From: Lachnospiraceae bacterium OF09-6
Lineage (GTDB): Bacteria > Bacillota > Clostridia > Lachnospirales > Lachnospiraceae
Direction: 5' to 3'
Length of the DNA stretch: 64,000 nt
NCBI GenBank assembly: GCA_003435055.1
Contig: QUMM01000004.1
Span: 1-64,000, forward strand
Part shown: positions 27,526 through 37,258 of the stretch, piece after piece
Numbering within the stretch: the stretch's first letter is position 1
How the letters are laid out: each line of letters starts with the position of its first letter
Position numbers and translations under genes: made by a program
The notes under the pieces: model-generated
The model's database searches: none
Told to the model about the DNA's origin: nothing
Seen by the model: the letters and a program-made list of their open reading frames with translations, nothing else

Positions 27526-28857
27526 ATGAAGACATTCAGAAGGTTTGGAGCAATTCTAATGTTGATGATGCTGGTTGTGCTGATACCGGTGCAGGGAGTG
27601 CTGGCAAAGACAACCAAAGCGAAGGATACTCCGTTAAAAGATGTCCGTAAGGCTGTGGAGGCAGAAGGACAGTGGGAGACAAATTCTAAGGGTGTGCGTT
27701 TCCTTACGGTTTCCGGAAAGTATATCAAATCCAGCTGGATCAGATCCGATGGCAATATTTATTATCTGAACAGTCAGGGCTATCGTGCCAGAGGATGGGT
27801 ACTCTATCGAAAGAACTATTATTATATGGACAAAAACGGTAAAATGTATACCGGATGGTTGAAGAATCAATACTATCTGAAGAGAAATGGCATCCGGGCA
27901 AAGAGCCTGACGAAGATCGGAAAGAATACGTACTTTTTCAACAGTAAAACCGGGAAGAAACAGACCGGCTGGATCACAGTCAAAAAGAAAAAGTATTATT
28001 TTCTTCAGGCAACCGGACGAATGGCCAGAGGTGTGTGGGTAAAGGCCGGAACAGACTGGCTGTATGTGAATGCAGAAGGCGTCTTGCAGAAGAACAGATG
28101 GATTACGCTGGGAACCAAGACCTATTACCTGAATAGCAAAGGAGCCAGGCTGACCGGAGAACAATATATCAAGGGCAAGTGGTATTATTTTGACAGCAGG
28201 GGTGTATACGATCCAAAAGTAAAGCCGACATCAGCGGTGGATCCTTCTAAGAAGATGGTAGCGCTGACATTTGATGATGGACCGAGTCCCTATACAGACC
28301 GATTACTGAGCTGTCTGAAGAAGAACAATGCCAGAGCAACCTTTTTTATGGTGGGAACCAGTGTAGATCGGTATAAGAGCACGATTAAGAAGATGGTAAA
28401 ACAGAAATGTGAACTGGGAAATCATTCTTTTGATCATGCAAATCTGACACAGATATCTACGGCTGCGGTTCAGTCTGAGATGACCAGAACCAGCCAGAAG
28501 ATAAAGGCAGCCTGTGGAAAGGTGCCAACAGTAGCCAGACTTCCTTATGGAGCGGGAAATAATAACAGCAGTGTGCTGAATGCGCTTGGACTTCCATCGA
28601 TCTACTGGTCGATTGATACCAGAGACTGGGCCAATACCGGTAATCCGCAGCATACAGTAAATGAAGTGCTGAACAATGTACAGGATGGAGATATTATTTT
28701 GATGCATGATATTCATCAATCATCTGTACAGGCAGCAGAGACGATCATTCCGGCTTTGAAGAAAAAGGGGTATCAACTGGTAACAGTCAGCGAACTGGCA
28801 AAATATAAAGGAAAGACAAGTCTGAGAACAGGAAAGACTTATTATAATTTTAGATGA
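27526..28857 (+). CDS. Secreted polysaccharide deacetylase with cell-wall-binding repeats
   Basis: This 443-residue exported enzyme has a signal peptide (FGAILMLMMLVVLIPVQGVLA). Then come about eight short aromatic/Gly repeats of choline-binding/Gly-Tyr type (GWVLYRKNYYYMDKNGK, GTKTYYLNSKGARLTG) that anchor it to wall polymers (about residues 60-225). The catalytic NodB domain starts VALTFDDGPSPYTD (catalytic and metal Asp), with GNHSFDHANL (metal His-x4-His), RLPYGAGNN and MHDIH. It probably removes acetyl groups from peptidoglycan or another surface glycan. I chose the third in-frame ATG (27526), after AGGGGGATGAG. Confidence 0.92.
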   Translation: MKTFRRFGAILMLMMLVVLIPVQGVLAKTTKAKDTPLKDVRKAVEAEGQWETNSKGVRFLTVSGKYIKSSWIRSDGNIYYLNSQGYRARGWVLYRKNYYYMDKNGKMYTGWLKNQYYLKRNGIRAKSLTKIGKNTYFFNSKTGKKQTGWITVKKKKYYFLQATGRMARGVWVKAGTDWLYVNAEGVLQKNRWITLGTKTYYLNSKGARLTGEQYIKGKWYYFDSRGVYDPKVKPTSAVDPSKKMVALTFDDGPSPYTDRLLSCLKKNNARATFFMVGTSVDRYKSTIKKMVKQKCELGNHSFDHANLTQISTAAVQSEMTRTSQKIKAACGKVPTVARLPYGAGNNNSSVLNALGLPSIYWSIDTRDWANTGNPQHTVNEVLNNVQDGDIILMHDIHQSSVQAAETIIPALKKKGYQLVTVSELAKYKGKTSLRTGKTYYNFR

Positions 28858-28867
28858 GGACAGGAAC

Positions 28868-29364
28868 ATGGAACAGAAAAGAACGATAAATAATAAACTG
28901 AGCTGGGTATTTACGATCCTCTCCATTGGAGAACTGGCGGCAGCCTGGCTATTGTGGCCTATGGGCTTTTGAAGGGGCATATGTCAGGGCTGACCTGTAA
29001 TGTGATTATGGGGGCTGCACTTGGCATTTACTGGCTGCTGGCAGATGTGGCAGAGCCATTTGCCGTACATCGTTTTGATGGAATTACCCAGGCACAGAAA
29101 GAGGCCTATGTGAAGTATATTTTGCTGGATCTGGTGGGCTTTGCAGGGATCGCTTATTTCCTTTTTGGAGTAGGAGGCAGTACATCCGGCAGCAGTGGTG
29201 GAATCTTAGGAGCAGTAGTTTATGTAGTTGTGATGAAGCCAAAACGCACTAACCAGCAGATTTTTTATGGATATATTGATCCGGAAGCAGAGCAGACAGA
29301 TGAGGAAGAGTCTGAAGAAGCAGTGGAGAATACACTGGAAGAACCGGAGAAAGAACAGGAGTAG
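28868..29364 (+). CDS. Membrane protein of unknown function (one-base frameshift)
   Basis: After repair this is a protein of about 165 residues with four hydrophobic segments: LSWVFTILSIGELAAAW, CNVIMGAALGIYWLLAD, YVKYILLDLVGFAGIAYFLF and ILGAVVYVVVMKP. A very acidic C-terminal tail ends EEPEKEQE. The first 27 codons are in another frame. At 28946-28947 GCCTGGCTATTG becomes AWAIVAYG if one G is added, again suggesting a homopolymer error. I recognise no family. It lies between two deacetylase genes, 10 bases after the first, and is probably co-transcribed with them. Confidence 0.7.
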
Positions 29365-29443
29365 AGTCTGGGAAGTAATCGGTACGAATAAGAAAAAGAA
29401 AAGTGGCATATCATGGGAGTAAGGGATCTCAGGGGAATGCCAT

Positions 29444-30142
29444 ATGAAGAAGAAAACATGCCGGCAGATTTTATATTGTATTTTTCTTGCAGTGCTGATT
29501 TTGATGGGGCTTTTTCTGAAAAAAAAGTCAGATCGGACACAGGCTGTGAACAGTCAGAGTGTATTGGCAATGCAGGCGGAAGAGCTTCCGCCAAGAGTGG
29601 CGCTTACCTTTGATGATGGCCCGCATCGAATTTATACGAGAAATCTTCTGGATGGATTAAGAGAACGTGGTGTAAAAGCCACGTTCTTTGTAGTAGGCGA
29701 AAATATTCCTGGTAACGAAGAACTGATCCGGCAAATGGAAGAAGATGGACATCTGATTGGGAATCATACCTATGATCATGCAGATATCAGTAAAATGAGC
29801 GATGAGGAAAATTGCAGAGAACTGCGAAAGACCAGTGAACTGGTAAAGCAGATCACCGGTCATCAGACGGCCTATGTACGGCCGCCCTTTGGGAACTGGA
29901 AGGAAAGCATGGACTGCCGGATATCGATGATTGCTGTGAAGTGGACCATTGATACATTGGACTGGAAAAGCAAAAATGTAGAAGAGATTATCAGGAAAGT
30001 AATGCAGCAGGTATCCGATCATGATATCATATTGATGCATGATTATTATGCCACATCAGTAGAAGCTGCACTTCAGATCATTGACAGACTGAAGGCAGAA
30101 GGATATGAATTTGTGACAGTGGAAGACCTGATATTGACGTAG
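29444..30142 (+). CDS. Membrane-anchored polysaccharide deacetylase
   Basis: This 232-residue protein has an uncleaved-looking N-terminal anchor (ILYCIFLAVLILMGLFL) and a NodB domain. It shows VALTFDDGPHRIYT, KATFFVVGENI, GNHTYDHADIS (metal His pair), YVRPPFGNW, IDTLDWKSKN and LMHDYY. This is the PdaA/IcaB-like layout without wall-binding repeats. The substrate is probably peptidoglycan or a surface glycan. The AGGGGAA site lies before the ATG. The third gene in the run starting at 27526, it may act alongside the repeat-bearing deacetylase. Confidence 0.9.
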   Translation: MKKKTCRQILYCIFLAVLILMGLFLKKKSDRTQAVNSQSVLAMQAEELPPRVALTFDDGPHRIYTRNLLDGLRERGVKATFFVVGENIPGNEELIRQMEEDGHLIGNHTYDHADISKMSDEENCRELRKTSELVKQITGHQTAYVRPPFGNWKESMDCRISMIAVKWTIDTLDWKSKNVEEIIRKVMQQVSDHDIILMHDYYATSVEAALQIIDRLKAEGYEFVTVEDLILT

Positions 30143-30182
30143 TAAAATATGATTCGCGAATGAGGAAAGGAGAAGAGTACTC

Positions 30183-31502
30183 ATGGATTTATTTGATTAT
30201 ATGAGAAGCAATACAATGGAAAAAGAAGCACCTCTGGCATCCAGACTTCGACCAAGAACGCTGGAAGAAGTAGTGGGACAGCAGGAGATCATCGGAAAAG
30301 GCAAGCTGCTTTATCGTGCGATCAAGGCCGATAAGCTGGGTTCTATCATCTTTTATGGACCGCCAGGAACCGGAAAGACCACGCTGGCAAAGGTGATTGC
30401 CAATACCACCAGTGCAGAATTTACCCAGATTAATGCTACCGTAGCCGGGAAAAAAGACATGGAAGAAGTGGTGCAGAAAGCGAAAGACAGCATGGGAATG
30501 TACGGCAAACGGACGATTCTGTTCGTAGATGAGATCCATCGTTTTAATAAAGGTCAGCAGGACTACCTGCTTCCGTTTGTGGAAGATGGTACCTTGATTC
30601 TGATTGGAGCAACCACAGAAAATCCCTATTTTGAAGTCAACGGAGCGTTGCTTTCCAGATCTGTTGTATTTGAGCTGAAGCCATTGTCCAAAGAGGACAT
30701 CAAGATATTGATATCAAGGGCTGTTTATGATGTAGAACGAGGCATGGGATCTTATGATGCAGTGATTGATGAGACGGCAGTGGACTTCCTGGCAGATATG
30801 GCAGATGGAGATGCCAGATCCGCATTAAATGCAGTAGAACTGGGTGTATTGACTACCGAACGCAGTGAGGACGGCAAGATTCATCTGACTCTGGATGTGG
30901 CGGCGGAATGCATTCAGAAACGAGTGGTACGGTACGATAAAACAGGGGACAACCATTACGATACCATCTCTGCTTTTATCAAAAGTATGCGTGGTTCGGA
31001 TCCGGATGCAGCGGTGTATTATCTGGCCCGGATGCTGTATGCGGGGGAAAGTGTCACCTTTATCAGCCGCCGTATTATGATCTGTGCAGCAGAAGATGTG
31101 GGAAATGCAGATCCGCAGGCACTTCAGGTAGCGGTAGCAGCGGCTCAGGCAGTAGAACGGGTTGGTATGCCGGAGGCACAGATCATTCTGTCGCAGGCAG
31201 TTCTCTACGTGGCGACTGCTCCAAAGAGCAATTCTGCTACGAATGCTATCTTTGAAGCAACTCAGGCAGTTAAGGAATATAAGGCAACCGTACCGGTACA
31301 TCTTCAGGACTCTCACTATAAGGGAGCGGCCAAACTGGGACATGGAATCGGATACGAATACGCCCATGATTTTCCGAAGCACTTTTCCAGACAGCAGTAT
31401 CTGCCGGATGAGATCAAAGACAAGGTCTTTTATCGTGCCTCAGATAACGGATACGAGAAGCAAATCAAAAAGCATATGGAATGGCTGCACTCGGAAGAGT
31501 GA
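30183..31502 (+). CDS. rarA: Replication-associated recombination protein A (RarA/MgsA)
   Basis: This AAA+ ATPase of 439 residues acts at stalled replication forks and with SSB. It has Walker A FYGPPGTGKTTLAK, Walker B VDEIHRFNKGQQD, sensor 1 GATTENPYFEVN, the Arg finger in ALLSRSVVF, sensor 2 GDARSALNAVE, and the RarA C-terminal tetramerisation domain (YDTISAFIKSMRGSDPDAA, YKGAAKLGHG). The length is typical. RBS AAAGGAG. It converges with the following minus-strand gene over 34 bases. Confidence 0.97.
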   Translation: MDLFDYMRSNTMEKEAPLASRLRPRTLEEVVGQQEIIGKGKLLYRAIKADKLGSIIFYGPPGTGKTTLAKVIANTTSAEFTQINATVAGKKDMEEVVQKAKDSMGMYGKRTILFVDEIHRFNKGQQDYLLPFVEDGTLILIGATTENPYFEVNGALLSRSVVFELKPLSKEDIKILISRAVYDVERGMGSYDAVIDETAVDFLADMADGDARSALNAVELGVLTTERSEDGKIHLTLDVAAECIQKRVVRYDKTGDNHYDTISAFIKSMRGSDPDAAVYYLARMLYAGESVTFISRRIMICAAEDVGNADPQALQVAVAAAQAVERVGMPEAQIILSQAVLYVATAPKSNSATNAIFEATQAVKEYKATVPVHLQDSHYKGAAKLGHGIGYEYAHDFPKHFSRQQYLPDEIKDKVFYRASDNGYEKQIKKHMEWLHSEE

Positions 31503-31536
31503 GCCATTGGGGACGTGTAAAAGTGGCTTTTTCAGT

Positions 31537-32109
31537 CTACAGCTTTAAGATAAATACCGGAATGGGTGGATTGTTTGGACGATTATAGTAACAGGACAGC
31601 AGTACCATATACTGCTTTGGATCCAGCTGCTTTAAATAATCCAAAATGGCATCCCGTTCCTCAAATCCGGTATCGCCACCACTGTAGATACACAGGCTCA
31701 TCATGCCCTGTTTTTTCAGAAGCGTAAGGCCATCATGGATAGCTGCAAGACTGGTATCTGCATGAGTGCAGAGCTGATGATTACCGCCTGGAAGATAGCC
31801 GAAGTTAAACATAATACAGTCTACCGTACCTGCTTCGGCATAGAGATGCATATTGGCATGGCTCTCCAGAATGGCTGTCCCGATGTCAGAAAATCCGGCG
31901 GCAAAGAGCCGTTCATTGGTGGCATCTATGGCAGCCTGCTGAATGTCAAAGGCCAGAACCCGGCCACGGCTGCCTGTAAGCTGACATAAAAATTCTGTGT
32001 CATTGCCCTTGCCAGCAGTGGCATCGATACAAAAATCTCCCGGGTGAACATGCTGTTCGAGGAAGTGGTGGCAGAATTCAGTGATCTGGTAATTTTTCAA
32101 AAAAGGCAC
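31537..32109 (-). CDS. mnmM: MnmM/YtqB-type tRNA wobble-uridine methyltransferase
   Basis: This class I SAM-dependent methyltransferase of about 187-190 residues matches YtqB. It has the SAM motif CIDATAGKGNDTEFLC, VLAFDIQQAA, the substrate motif FNFGYLPGGNH, CIYSGGDTGFEERDAI and SCYYNRPNNPPIPVFI. The family methylates the aminomethyl group of 2-thiouridine at tRNA position 34. The start is uncertain. The GTG at 32109 has no room for a ribosome site, while the TTG at 32100, three codons later, has AAGAAGG at the right distance and may be the real one. Confidence 0.9.
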   Translation of the reverse strand: MPFLKNYQITEFCHHFLEQHVHPGDFCIDATAGKGNDTEFLCQLTGSRGRVLAFDIQQAAIDATNERLFAAGFSDIGTAILESHANMHLYAEAGTVDCIMFNFGYLPGGNHQLCTHADTSLAAIHDGLTLLKKQGMMSLCIYSGGDTGFEERDAILDYLKQLDPKQYMVLLSCYYNRPNNPPIPVFILKL

Positions 32110-32155
32110 CTTCTTTCAAAAAATGGTATAATACACGTATGCAAATATATCACGC

Positions 32156-32184
32156 TTGCAAGAAAGGGTCAAATACTATATACT
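32156..32184 (+). promoter_or_regulatory. SigmaA-type promoter for the radical-SAM operon
   Basis: TTGCAA (32156-32161) and TATACT (32179-32184) have a 17-base spacer, 55 bases before the start of the yhcC-like gene. A second TATAAT at 32127-32132 has no clear -35. Confidence 0.6.
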
Positions 32185-32239
32185 CAAAATAGTGACGTAA
32201 ATTTTCTGATATGTAGCGTTCTATATAAGGAGAGTATTT

Positions 32240-33192
32240 ATGCAGAAAATCTGGGGCGAGAAGCCTTATCGTTCGCTGGACTGGCAACTGAAGAACCAGT
32301 TTGGTGAAAAAGTCTATAAACTGGCCTTGAATGGCGGCATGAGCTGTCCGAACAGGGATGGTAAAGTCGGCAGAGGAGGCTGTATTTTCTGCAGTGAAGG
32401 TGGAAGTGGCGATTTTGCAGCGGATGGGCATCTGTCCGTAACAGAGCAGATTGCATTCCAGAAAGAGTCCCTTCGGAAGAAGAAGCCGGCAAAGAAATAC
32501 ATTGCTTATTTTCAAGCCTACACCAATACGTATGCACCGGTAGAATATCTGAGAAAGATATTCACAGAGGCGATCGCAGATCCGGAAGTAGTCATCCTGT
32601 CGGTGGCGACCAGACCAGATTGTCTGCCGGAGGAGGTACTGGATCTGCTGGCTGAGCTAAATGAACAGAAGCCGGTTTGGATCGAACTGGGTTTGCAGAC
32701 CATGCATGAAGAGACGGCACAGATGATTCACAGAGGCTATGATCTGCCTGCTTTGAACAGGCGGTAAAAGAACTTCGAAGACGAGATATCGATGTGATTG
32801 TCCATACGATTCTGGGACTGCCGATGGAGGGCACAAAGGAAGTACTGGAGACAGTCACATATCTGAATCAGATGGATATTCAGGGTATAAAACTGCAATT
32901 GTTACATATTCTGAAAGGAACAGAGTTGGGCCGTATTTATCTGGAGCAGGAAAAGGAAACAGAAGTCATTCGTCCAATGACGATGGAAGAATATATTGAT
33001 CTGGTGATCGCATGTGTGGAACATCTGTCACCGGAGATTACGATACACCGGTTGACCGGAGACGGACCGAAGGATCTTCTGATTGCTCCCTTATGGAGCA
33101 GCAGAAAGCGGACGGTTCTGAATGAAATACACAGCGAACTGAAGAAAAGAAATGTCTGGCAGGGAAAGATGCTGGGAAGGAGCGTATTATGA
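32240..33192 (+). CDS. YhcC-family (TIGR01212) radical SAM protein (one-base frameshift)
   Basis: This radical-SAM protein of about 317 residues has an unusual cluster motif: MSCPNRDG then GGCIFC, giving the three Cys ligands of the [4Fe-4S] cluster. Other landmarks are YFQAYTNTYAPVEYL, VATRPDCLPEEVLD, ELGLQTMHEETA, TILGLPMEGTKE and HRLTGDGPKDLLIAPLWS. The reaction is unknown, though a tRNA-modification link has been suggested for the family. At 32752-32754, one extra T (CTTTTGAACAG) joins the two frames as GYDLPAFEQAVKEL. RBS AAGGAG. It overlaps the next gene by four bases. Confidence 0.9.
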
Positions 33193-33701
33193 AAGAAGTC
33201 CATACACTTTACAAACTGATTTTCTTATATTTACTGGACAGAGTAGAGTTCCCTCTGACCAATGGACAGATTTGTGCATTTGTGGCAGAAGAACAGTATA
33301 CGGATTATTTTACGGTTCAGGAGACTCTGGCAGATATGGTGGAATCAAAGCTTCTGGAGACGGAACTTGTGAGAAACAGTACATTTTACAGCCTGACAGA
33401 TAGTGGAAAAGAGACTCTGAGCTACTTTAAGGATGATATTTCCACTGCTATTCGGAAAGATATTGAGAATTACCTGAAAAAGAATAAAATGAAGCTGCGC
33501 GATGAAAATGCAGTTCTGGCAGATTACAGCAATCTGGATGAAGGCAGATTCAGTGTGAAGCTTCAGATCAAAGAAAAAGATAACTACATTGTAGATATGA
33601 CATTGGTAGTGCCGGATGAACGGCAGGCGATTATGCTTTGTGACAACTGGAAGAAAAAGAGTTCAGAGATTTACCGTCATCTGATGAAAGAACTGATGTA
33701 G
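33189..33701 (+). CDS. DUF4364-family protein
   Basis: This 170-residue cytosolic protein, common in Clostridia, begins with a winged-helix-like half (LYKLIFLYLLDRVEFPLTNGQ, then VQETLADMVESKLLETE and FYSLTDSGKETLSYF). It ends in a beta-rich half (FSVKLQIKEKDNYIVDMTLVV). The first half resembles PadR or MarR readers, so DNA binding is possible. Its function is not established. It starts in the ATGA overlap with the preceding radical-SAM gene and is translationally coupled to it. Confidence 0.85.
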   Translation: MKEVHTLYKLIFLYLLDRVEFPLTNGQICAFVAEEQYTDYFTVQETLADMVESKLLETELVRNSTFYSLTDSGKETLSYFKDDISTAIRKDIENYLKKNKMKLRDENAVLADYSNLDEGRFSVKLQIKEKDNYIVDMTLVVPDERQAIMLCDNWKKKSSEIYRHLMKELM

Positions 33702-33720
33702 GAGAACGGGATAACAAAAA

Positions 33721-35484
33721 ATGAAAGTATTACTGACAGCAGTGAATGCAAAATATATTCATTCCAATCCGGCAGTTTACAGTCTGCAGAAGTTTGTGAC
33801 AGCCTATGCACCGGAGTATGGAAAGAATGTGGAACTGGCAGAATTTACCATCAATCATTATGCAGACGATATTTTGCAGGAGATTTATCGCAGAAGGCCG
33901 GATGTCGTGGCCTTTTCCTGTTATATCTGGAATCTGCAGATGATAGAACGTGTACTGGAAGATCTGCCAAGGGTACTGCCGGAGGTGCAGATCTGGGCTG
34001 GTGGACCGGAGGTCAGTTATGATGCTCCGGAGTTTTTGAAAAAACATGATTGTATGACCGGTGTTATGATGGGAGAGGGAGAAGAGACATTTCTGGAATT
34101 GATGGAATACTGGCATGGAAAGAAGAAGCTGAATGAGATTCCAGGGATTACCTGGAGAGATGGCGAAGGGGAGATAAAAGTCCAGCCTGGGCGTCCGCTT
34201 CTGGACATGAACCGGATCCCATTCCTGTATGATGAGCTGGATGACTTTGAGCATCGGATTATCTATTATGAAAGTAGCAGAGGCTGTCCTTTTTCCTGTA
34301 GCTACTGCCTGTCTTCGATTGATAAAAGTGTGCGCTTCCGTGATGCGCAGACAGTGGTGAAGGAACTTCAATTCTTTCTGGACAGAAAGGTACCACAGGT
34401 AAAGTTTGTAGATCGTACCTTTAACTGCCGTCACAGCCATGCACTGACGATCTGGAATTATATCCGGGAACATGATAATGGGATTACCAATTTCCATTTT
34501 GAGATAGCAGCAGATTTGCTGAATGAGGAGGAACTGACGCTTTTGAATACCATGCGGCCTGGACTGGTGCAGCTGGAGATCGGAGTGCAGTCGACCAACC
34601 AGAAGACCATAGAGGCGATTGATCGTGTAATGGATTTTTCACATTTGTGCAGTGTGGTGAAACGTGTGCAGTCGGGACACAATATTCATCAGCATCTGGA
34701 CTTGATCGCCGGACTGCCATGGGAGAACTTCGACAGTTTCCGACAGTCTTTTAATGACGTTTATCATCTGTACCCGGATCAGCTTCAGCTGGGATTTCTG
34801 AAGGTTCTGAAAGGTTCCAGGATGCAGGAAAAGGCAGAAGAATATGGTATAGTTTATCATAGTGATCCGGTGTATGAAGTCTTTTATACGAACTGGATCT
34901 CCTACCAGGAGATTCTGGAACTGAAGCAGATAGAAGATATGGTGGAGGTCTACTACAATAGTGGACAGTTTCCGAATACCATACGGCATCTGGAAAAAGA
35001 ATTCTGTGATCCGTTTACCATGTATCAGCAGATGGCCGCATTTTACGGGCAGCAGGGTTGGTGGGGACAGAGCCATTCCAGAATGCAGAGATTTGAGATG
35101 CTGCGGGAATTTATCCACAGTATCAGTGAAAACGGGATATATGATGAATTATTACTTTTGGATCTGTATCTGAGAGAGAACAGTAAAAGTCGGCCGAAAT
35201 GGGCACCGGATCTTCAGAATGAGAAAAAGCAGTTTTTGGACTGGTTCAGACAGGAAGAACAGGAACATCAGGTATTGAAAGGCTATGAAGGATTCAGCGC
35301 AAGGCAGATGATGAATATGGTACATCTGGAGCGCTTTTCGATTGAAACAGCACAGCTGTGCGGCTGGGAACAGCAGAAGGAGGATACACAGGAATGCTGG
35401 GTACTGTTTGATTACCGGAATCGGAATGCACTGGATCAGAATGCAGGGATATACTTCATAAAAAGTTCACTTGCCAGCTTGTAA
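33721..35484 (+). CDS. B12-binding-domain radical SAM protein (DUF4080 C-terminus)
   Basis: This 587-residue enzyme has three parts. A cobalamin-binding Rossmann domain (residues 1-140; VVAFSCYIWN, WAGGPEVSYD) comes first. The radical-SAM barrel has cluster motif CPFSCSYC (about residues 189-196) and VQLEIGVQSTNQKT, LIAGLPWENFDSF. A C-terminal helical domain with many aromatics and Trp residues (YGQQGWWGQS) is of DUF4080 type. The reaction is unknown. Canonical B12-binding His motifs are not obvious, so cobalamin use is uncertain. It follows DUF4364 by 19 bases with a GGAGAACGGG site and belongs to the same operon. Confidence 0.9.
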   Translation: MKVLLTAVNAKYIHSNPAVYSLQKFVTAYAPEYGKNVELAEFTINHYADDILQEIYRRRPDVVAFSCYIWNLQMIERVLEDLPRVLPEVQIWAGGPEVSYDAPEFLKKHDCMTGVMMGEGEETFLELMEYWHGKKKLNEIPGITWRDGEGEIKVQPGRPLLDMNRIPFLYDELDDFEHRIIYYESSRGCPFSCSYCLSSIDKSVRFRDAQTVVKELQFFLDRKVPQVKFVDRTFNCRHSHALTIWNYIREHDNGITNFHFEIAADLLNEEELTLLNTMRPGLVQLEIGVQSTNQKTIEAIDRVMDFSHLCSVVKRVQSGHNIHQHLDLIAGLPWENFDSFRQSFNDVYHLYPDQLQLGFLKVLKGSRMQEKAEEYGIVYHSDPVYEVFYTNWISYQEILELKQIEDMVEVYYNSGQFPNTIRHLEKEFCDPFTMYQQMAAFYGQQGWWGQSHSRMQRFEMLREFIHSISENGIYDELLLLDLYLRENSKSRPKWAPDLQNEKKQFLDWFRQEEQEHQVLKGYEGFSARQMMNMVHLERFSIETAQLCGWEQQKEDTQECWVLFDYRNRNALDQNAGIYFIKSSLASL

Positions 35485-35531
35485 AAAATGGCATAGAATA
35501 AATAAGAATATGAAAATACGAGGTGAATATT

Positions 35532-35639
35532 ATGTTAGATATGAGAAATACAAAAACAAAACGTACAATTGCGGCAGTGGTTGCCATCTTACTTATCGTG
35601 GCTATGGTCGTTACTATGATCATTGGCGCATTTATGTAA
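35532..35639 (+). CDS. 35-residue single-pass membrane miniprotein
   Basis: This very short gene, ATG to TAA, encodes a basic head (MRNTKTKR) and one membrane helix (TIAAVVAILLIVAMVVTMII) ending GAFM. GAGGTGAA lies seven bases before the ATG, an excellent site. It is placed between the B12 radical-SAM gene and vanW-like gene in the same direction. Proteins of this type are seen in Lachnospiraceae but have no known role. Its composition is unmistakably a helix, which argues against chance. Confidence 0.65.
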   Translation: MLDMRNTKTKRTIAAVVAILLIVAMVVTMIIGAFM

Positions 35640-35673
35640 TCGAACAATCGGGGAGACAGTTCGGGAGGTAAAT

Positions 35674-37254
35674 ATGATATTTGGGAAAAGAATCCTGGCG
35701 GCTGCAGCCGCAGTAGTCTGCATTGGGACTGCGGGAAGTCTTGTACAGGCGGAAGACCAGATCGGTCAGGGGATTTCGATTGAAGGCATTGACGTATCTG
35801 GAATGACTTATGACGAAGCGAAGTCTGTGGTACAGCAGAAGGTTTCAGATATGATGAATTCTACGATTAAGGTTCAGATCAATGACGAGAGTGTGGATGC
35901 CAGCGCAGTGGATTTTGGACTGCAGTGGAAGAACCGGAATGTAGTGCAGGAGGCAGTCGATATCGGGAATTCCGGCAATGCGATCAAGCGCTATAAGGAT
36001 AGCAAGGATCTGATGCAGGAAAAAAAAGATCTTCAGCTGGAATTTGCAGTGAATGACAGCTCTGTGAAGGAGTTTGTGGAAAAGTGCAAACAATATGATC
36101 AGGATCCGGTGGAGGCATCCATTGAATCAGACGGCAGCGGTGGCATTAATATGCAGCCCGGACAGGCAGGTATTGTGGTAAATGTGGATGAATCCGTTCA
36201 GATTCTGGAGGACTACATAGCGAATAACTGGACCGGTGCAGCAGATTCCAGCGTGGAACTGTCTGTTCAGGTGCAGGAGCCGAGCGCCAGTGAGAAGGAT
36301 CTGGAGTCCATCACAGATGTACTTGGTACCTATACCACTTATTACGGATCCACTTATGGACGCAATACCAACGTAGAACGTGGAGCGGAATTGATCAACG
36401 GACATCTGATTCGTCCGGGCGAAAGCTTTTCCGTGTGTGATCACCTGGTTCCATTTAGTGCAGAGAATGGCTATGAACTTGGCGGTGCTTATGAGAATGG
36501 CCGTGTTGTACAGGAGTACGGCGGCGGTATCTGTCAGGTATCTACCACTCTATATAATGCCCTGCTCCTGGCAGAGATCGAGATTGACGAGAGACATAAT
36601 CATACGATGAGTGTACATTATGTTCCACCATCTATGGATGCAGCGATTGCAGAAGGAAGTATGGATCTGGTATTTACGAATAATCTGGATACACCGATTT
36701 TCATTTCCGGATATGCCTATGGCGGTGTGTTGACGTTCACTGTATGGGGCAAGGAGTATCGTCCGGAGGACCGTTATGTGTCCTATGAAGGTGTGGAGAC
36801 CAGTACGATTCCGGCACCGACTACCACACTTCTGTATGCAGATAATGAACAGAATGTGGGATACTTTAACCAGGTGCAGACAGCATCTCCTGGAAGTACC
36901 GCGGTATGCTATAAATACGTAACTTATAATGGAGAGACCACACAGGAGCAGATCAATTCCAGTACCTATGAGGCAGCTTCTAATATCTATGAAGTGGGAA
37001 CCATTGGTGCATCTGATGCACTCTTAACAGCGATTGCCAATGGGGATCTGGCAGCAGCACAGCTGGCGGCTACCGGTACGGTGACCATTGATACCAATGC
37101 CACAGAAGCTGATGACACACAGCAGAGTGAGTCCTCAGCACAGACTGACGGCTCCACAGATACCAGTGGCGGTAGCGATATGGATACCACGGATGGAGAA
37201 GTATGGATAGATAATGGTGGAACAACCGATGATGGCGTTGTTTCATGGGAGTAA
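35674..37254 (+). CDS. VanW-family exported protein with PG-binding-4-like domain
   Basis: This 526-residue protein has a signal or anchor segment (ILAAAAAVVCIGTAGSLVQA). Next comes a YoaR-like peptidoglycan-binding_4 region (ISIEGIDVSGMTYDEAKSVV to about 225). The VanW domain shows ERGAELINGHLIRPGESFSV, NGRVVQEYGGGICQVSTTLY, then ERHNHTMSVHYVPPSMDA. The C-terminus is long, Thr/Ser/Asp-rich and disordered. VanW proteins occur with glycopeptide-resistance genes, but the function is unknown. Here no vanHAX genes are present, so it is a housekeeping wall protein by context. RBS GGGAGG fixes the ATG at 35674. Confidence 0.9.
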   Translation: MIFGKRILAAAAAVVCIGTAGSLVQAEDQIGQGISIEGIDVSGMTYDEAKSVVQQKVSDMMNSTIKVQINDESVDASAVDFGLQWKNRNVVQEAVDIGNSGNAIKRYKDSKDLMQEKKDLQLEFAVNDSSVKEFVEKCKQYDQDPVEASIESDGSGGINMQPGQAGIVVNVDESVQILEDYIANNWTGAADSSVELSVQVQEPSASEKDLESITDVLGTYTTYYGSTYGRNTNVERGAELINGHLIRPGESFSVCDHLVPFSAENGYELGGAYENGRVVQEYGGGICQVSTTLYNALLLAEIEIDERHNHTMSVHYVPPSMDAAIAEGSMDLVFTNNLDTPIFISGYAYGGVLTFTVWGKEYRPEDRYVSYEGVETSTIPAPTTTLLYADNEQNVGYFNQVQTASPGSTAVCYKYVTYNGETTQEQINSSTYEAASNIYEVGTIGASDALLTAIANGDLAAAQLAATGTVTIDTNATEADDTQQSESSAQTDGSTDTSGGSDMDTTDGEVWIDNGGTTDDGVVSWE

Positions 37255-37258
37255 GTAC

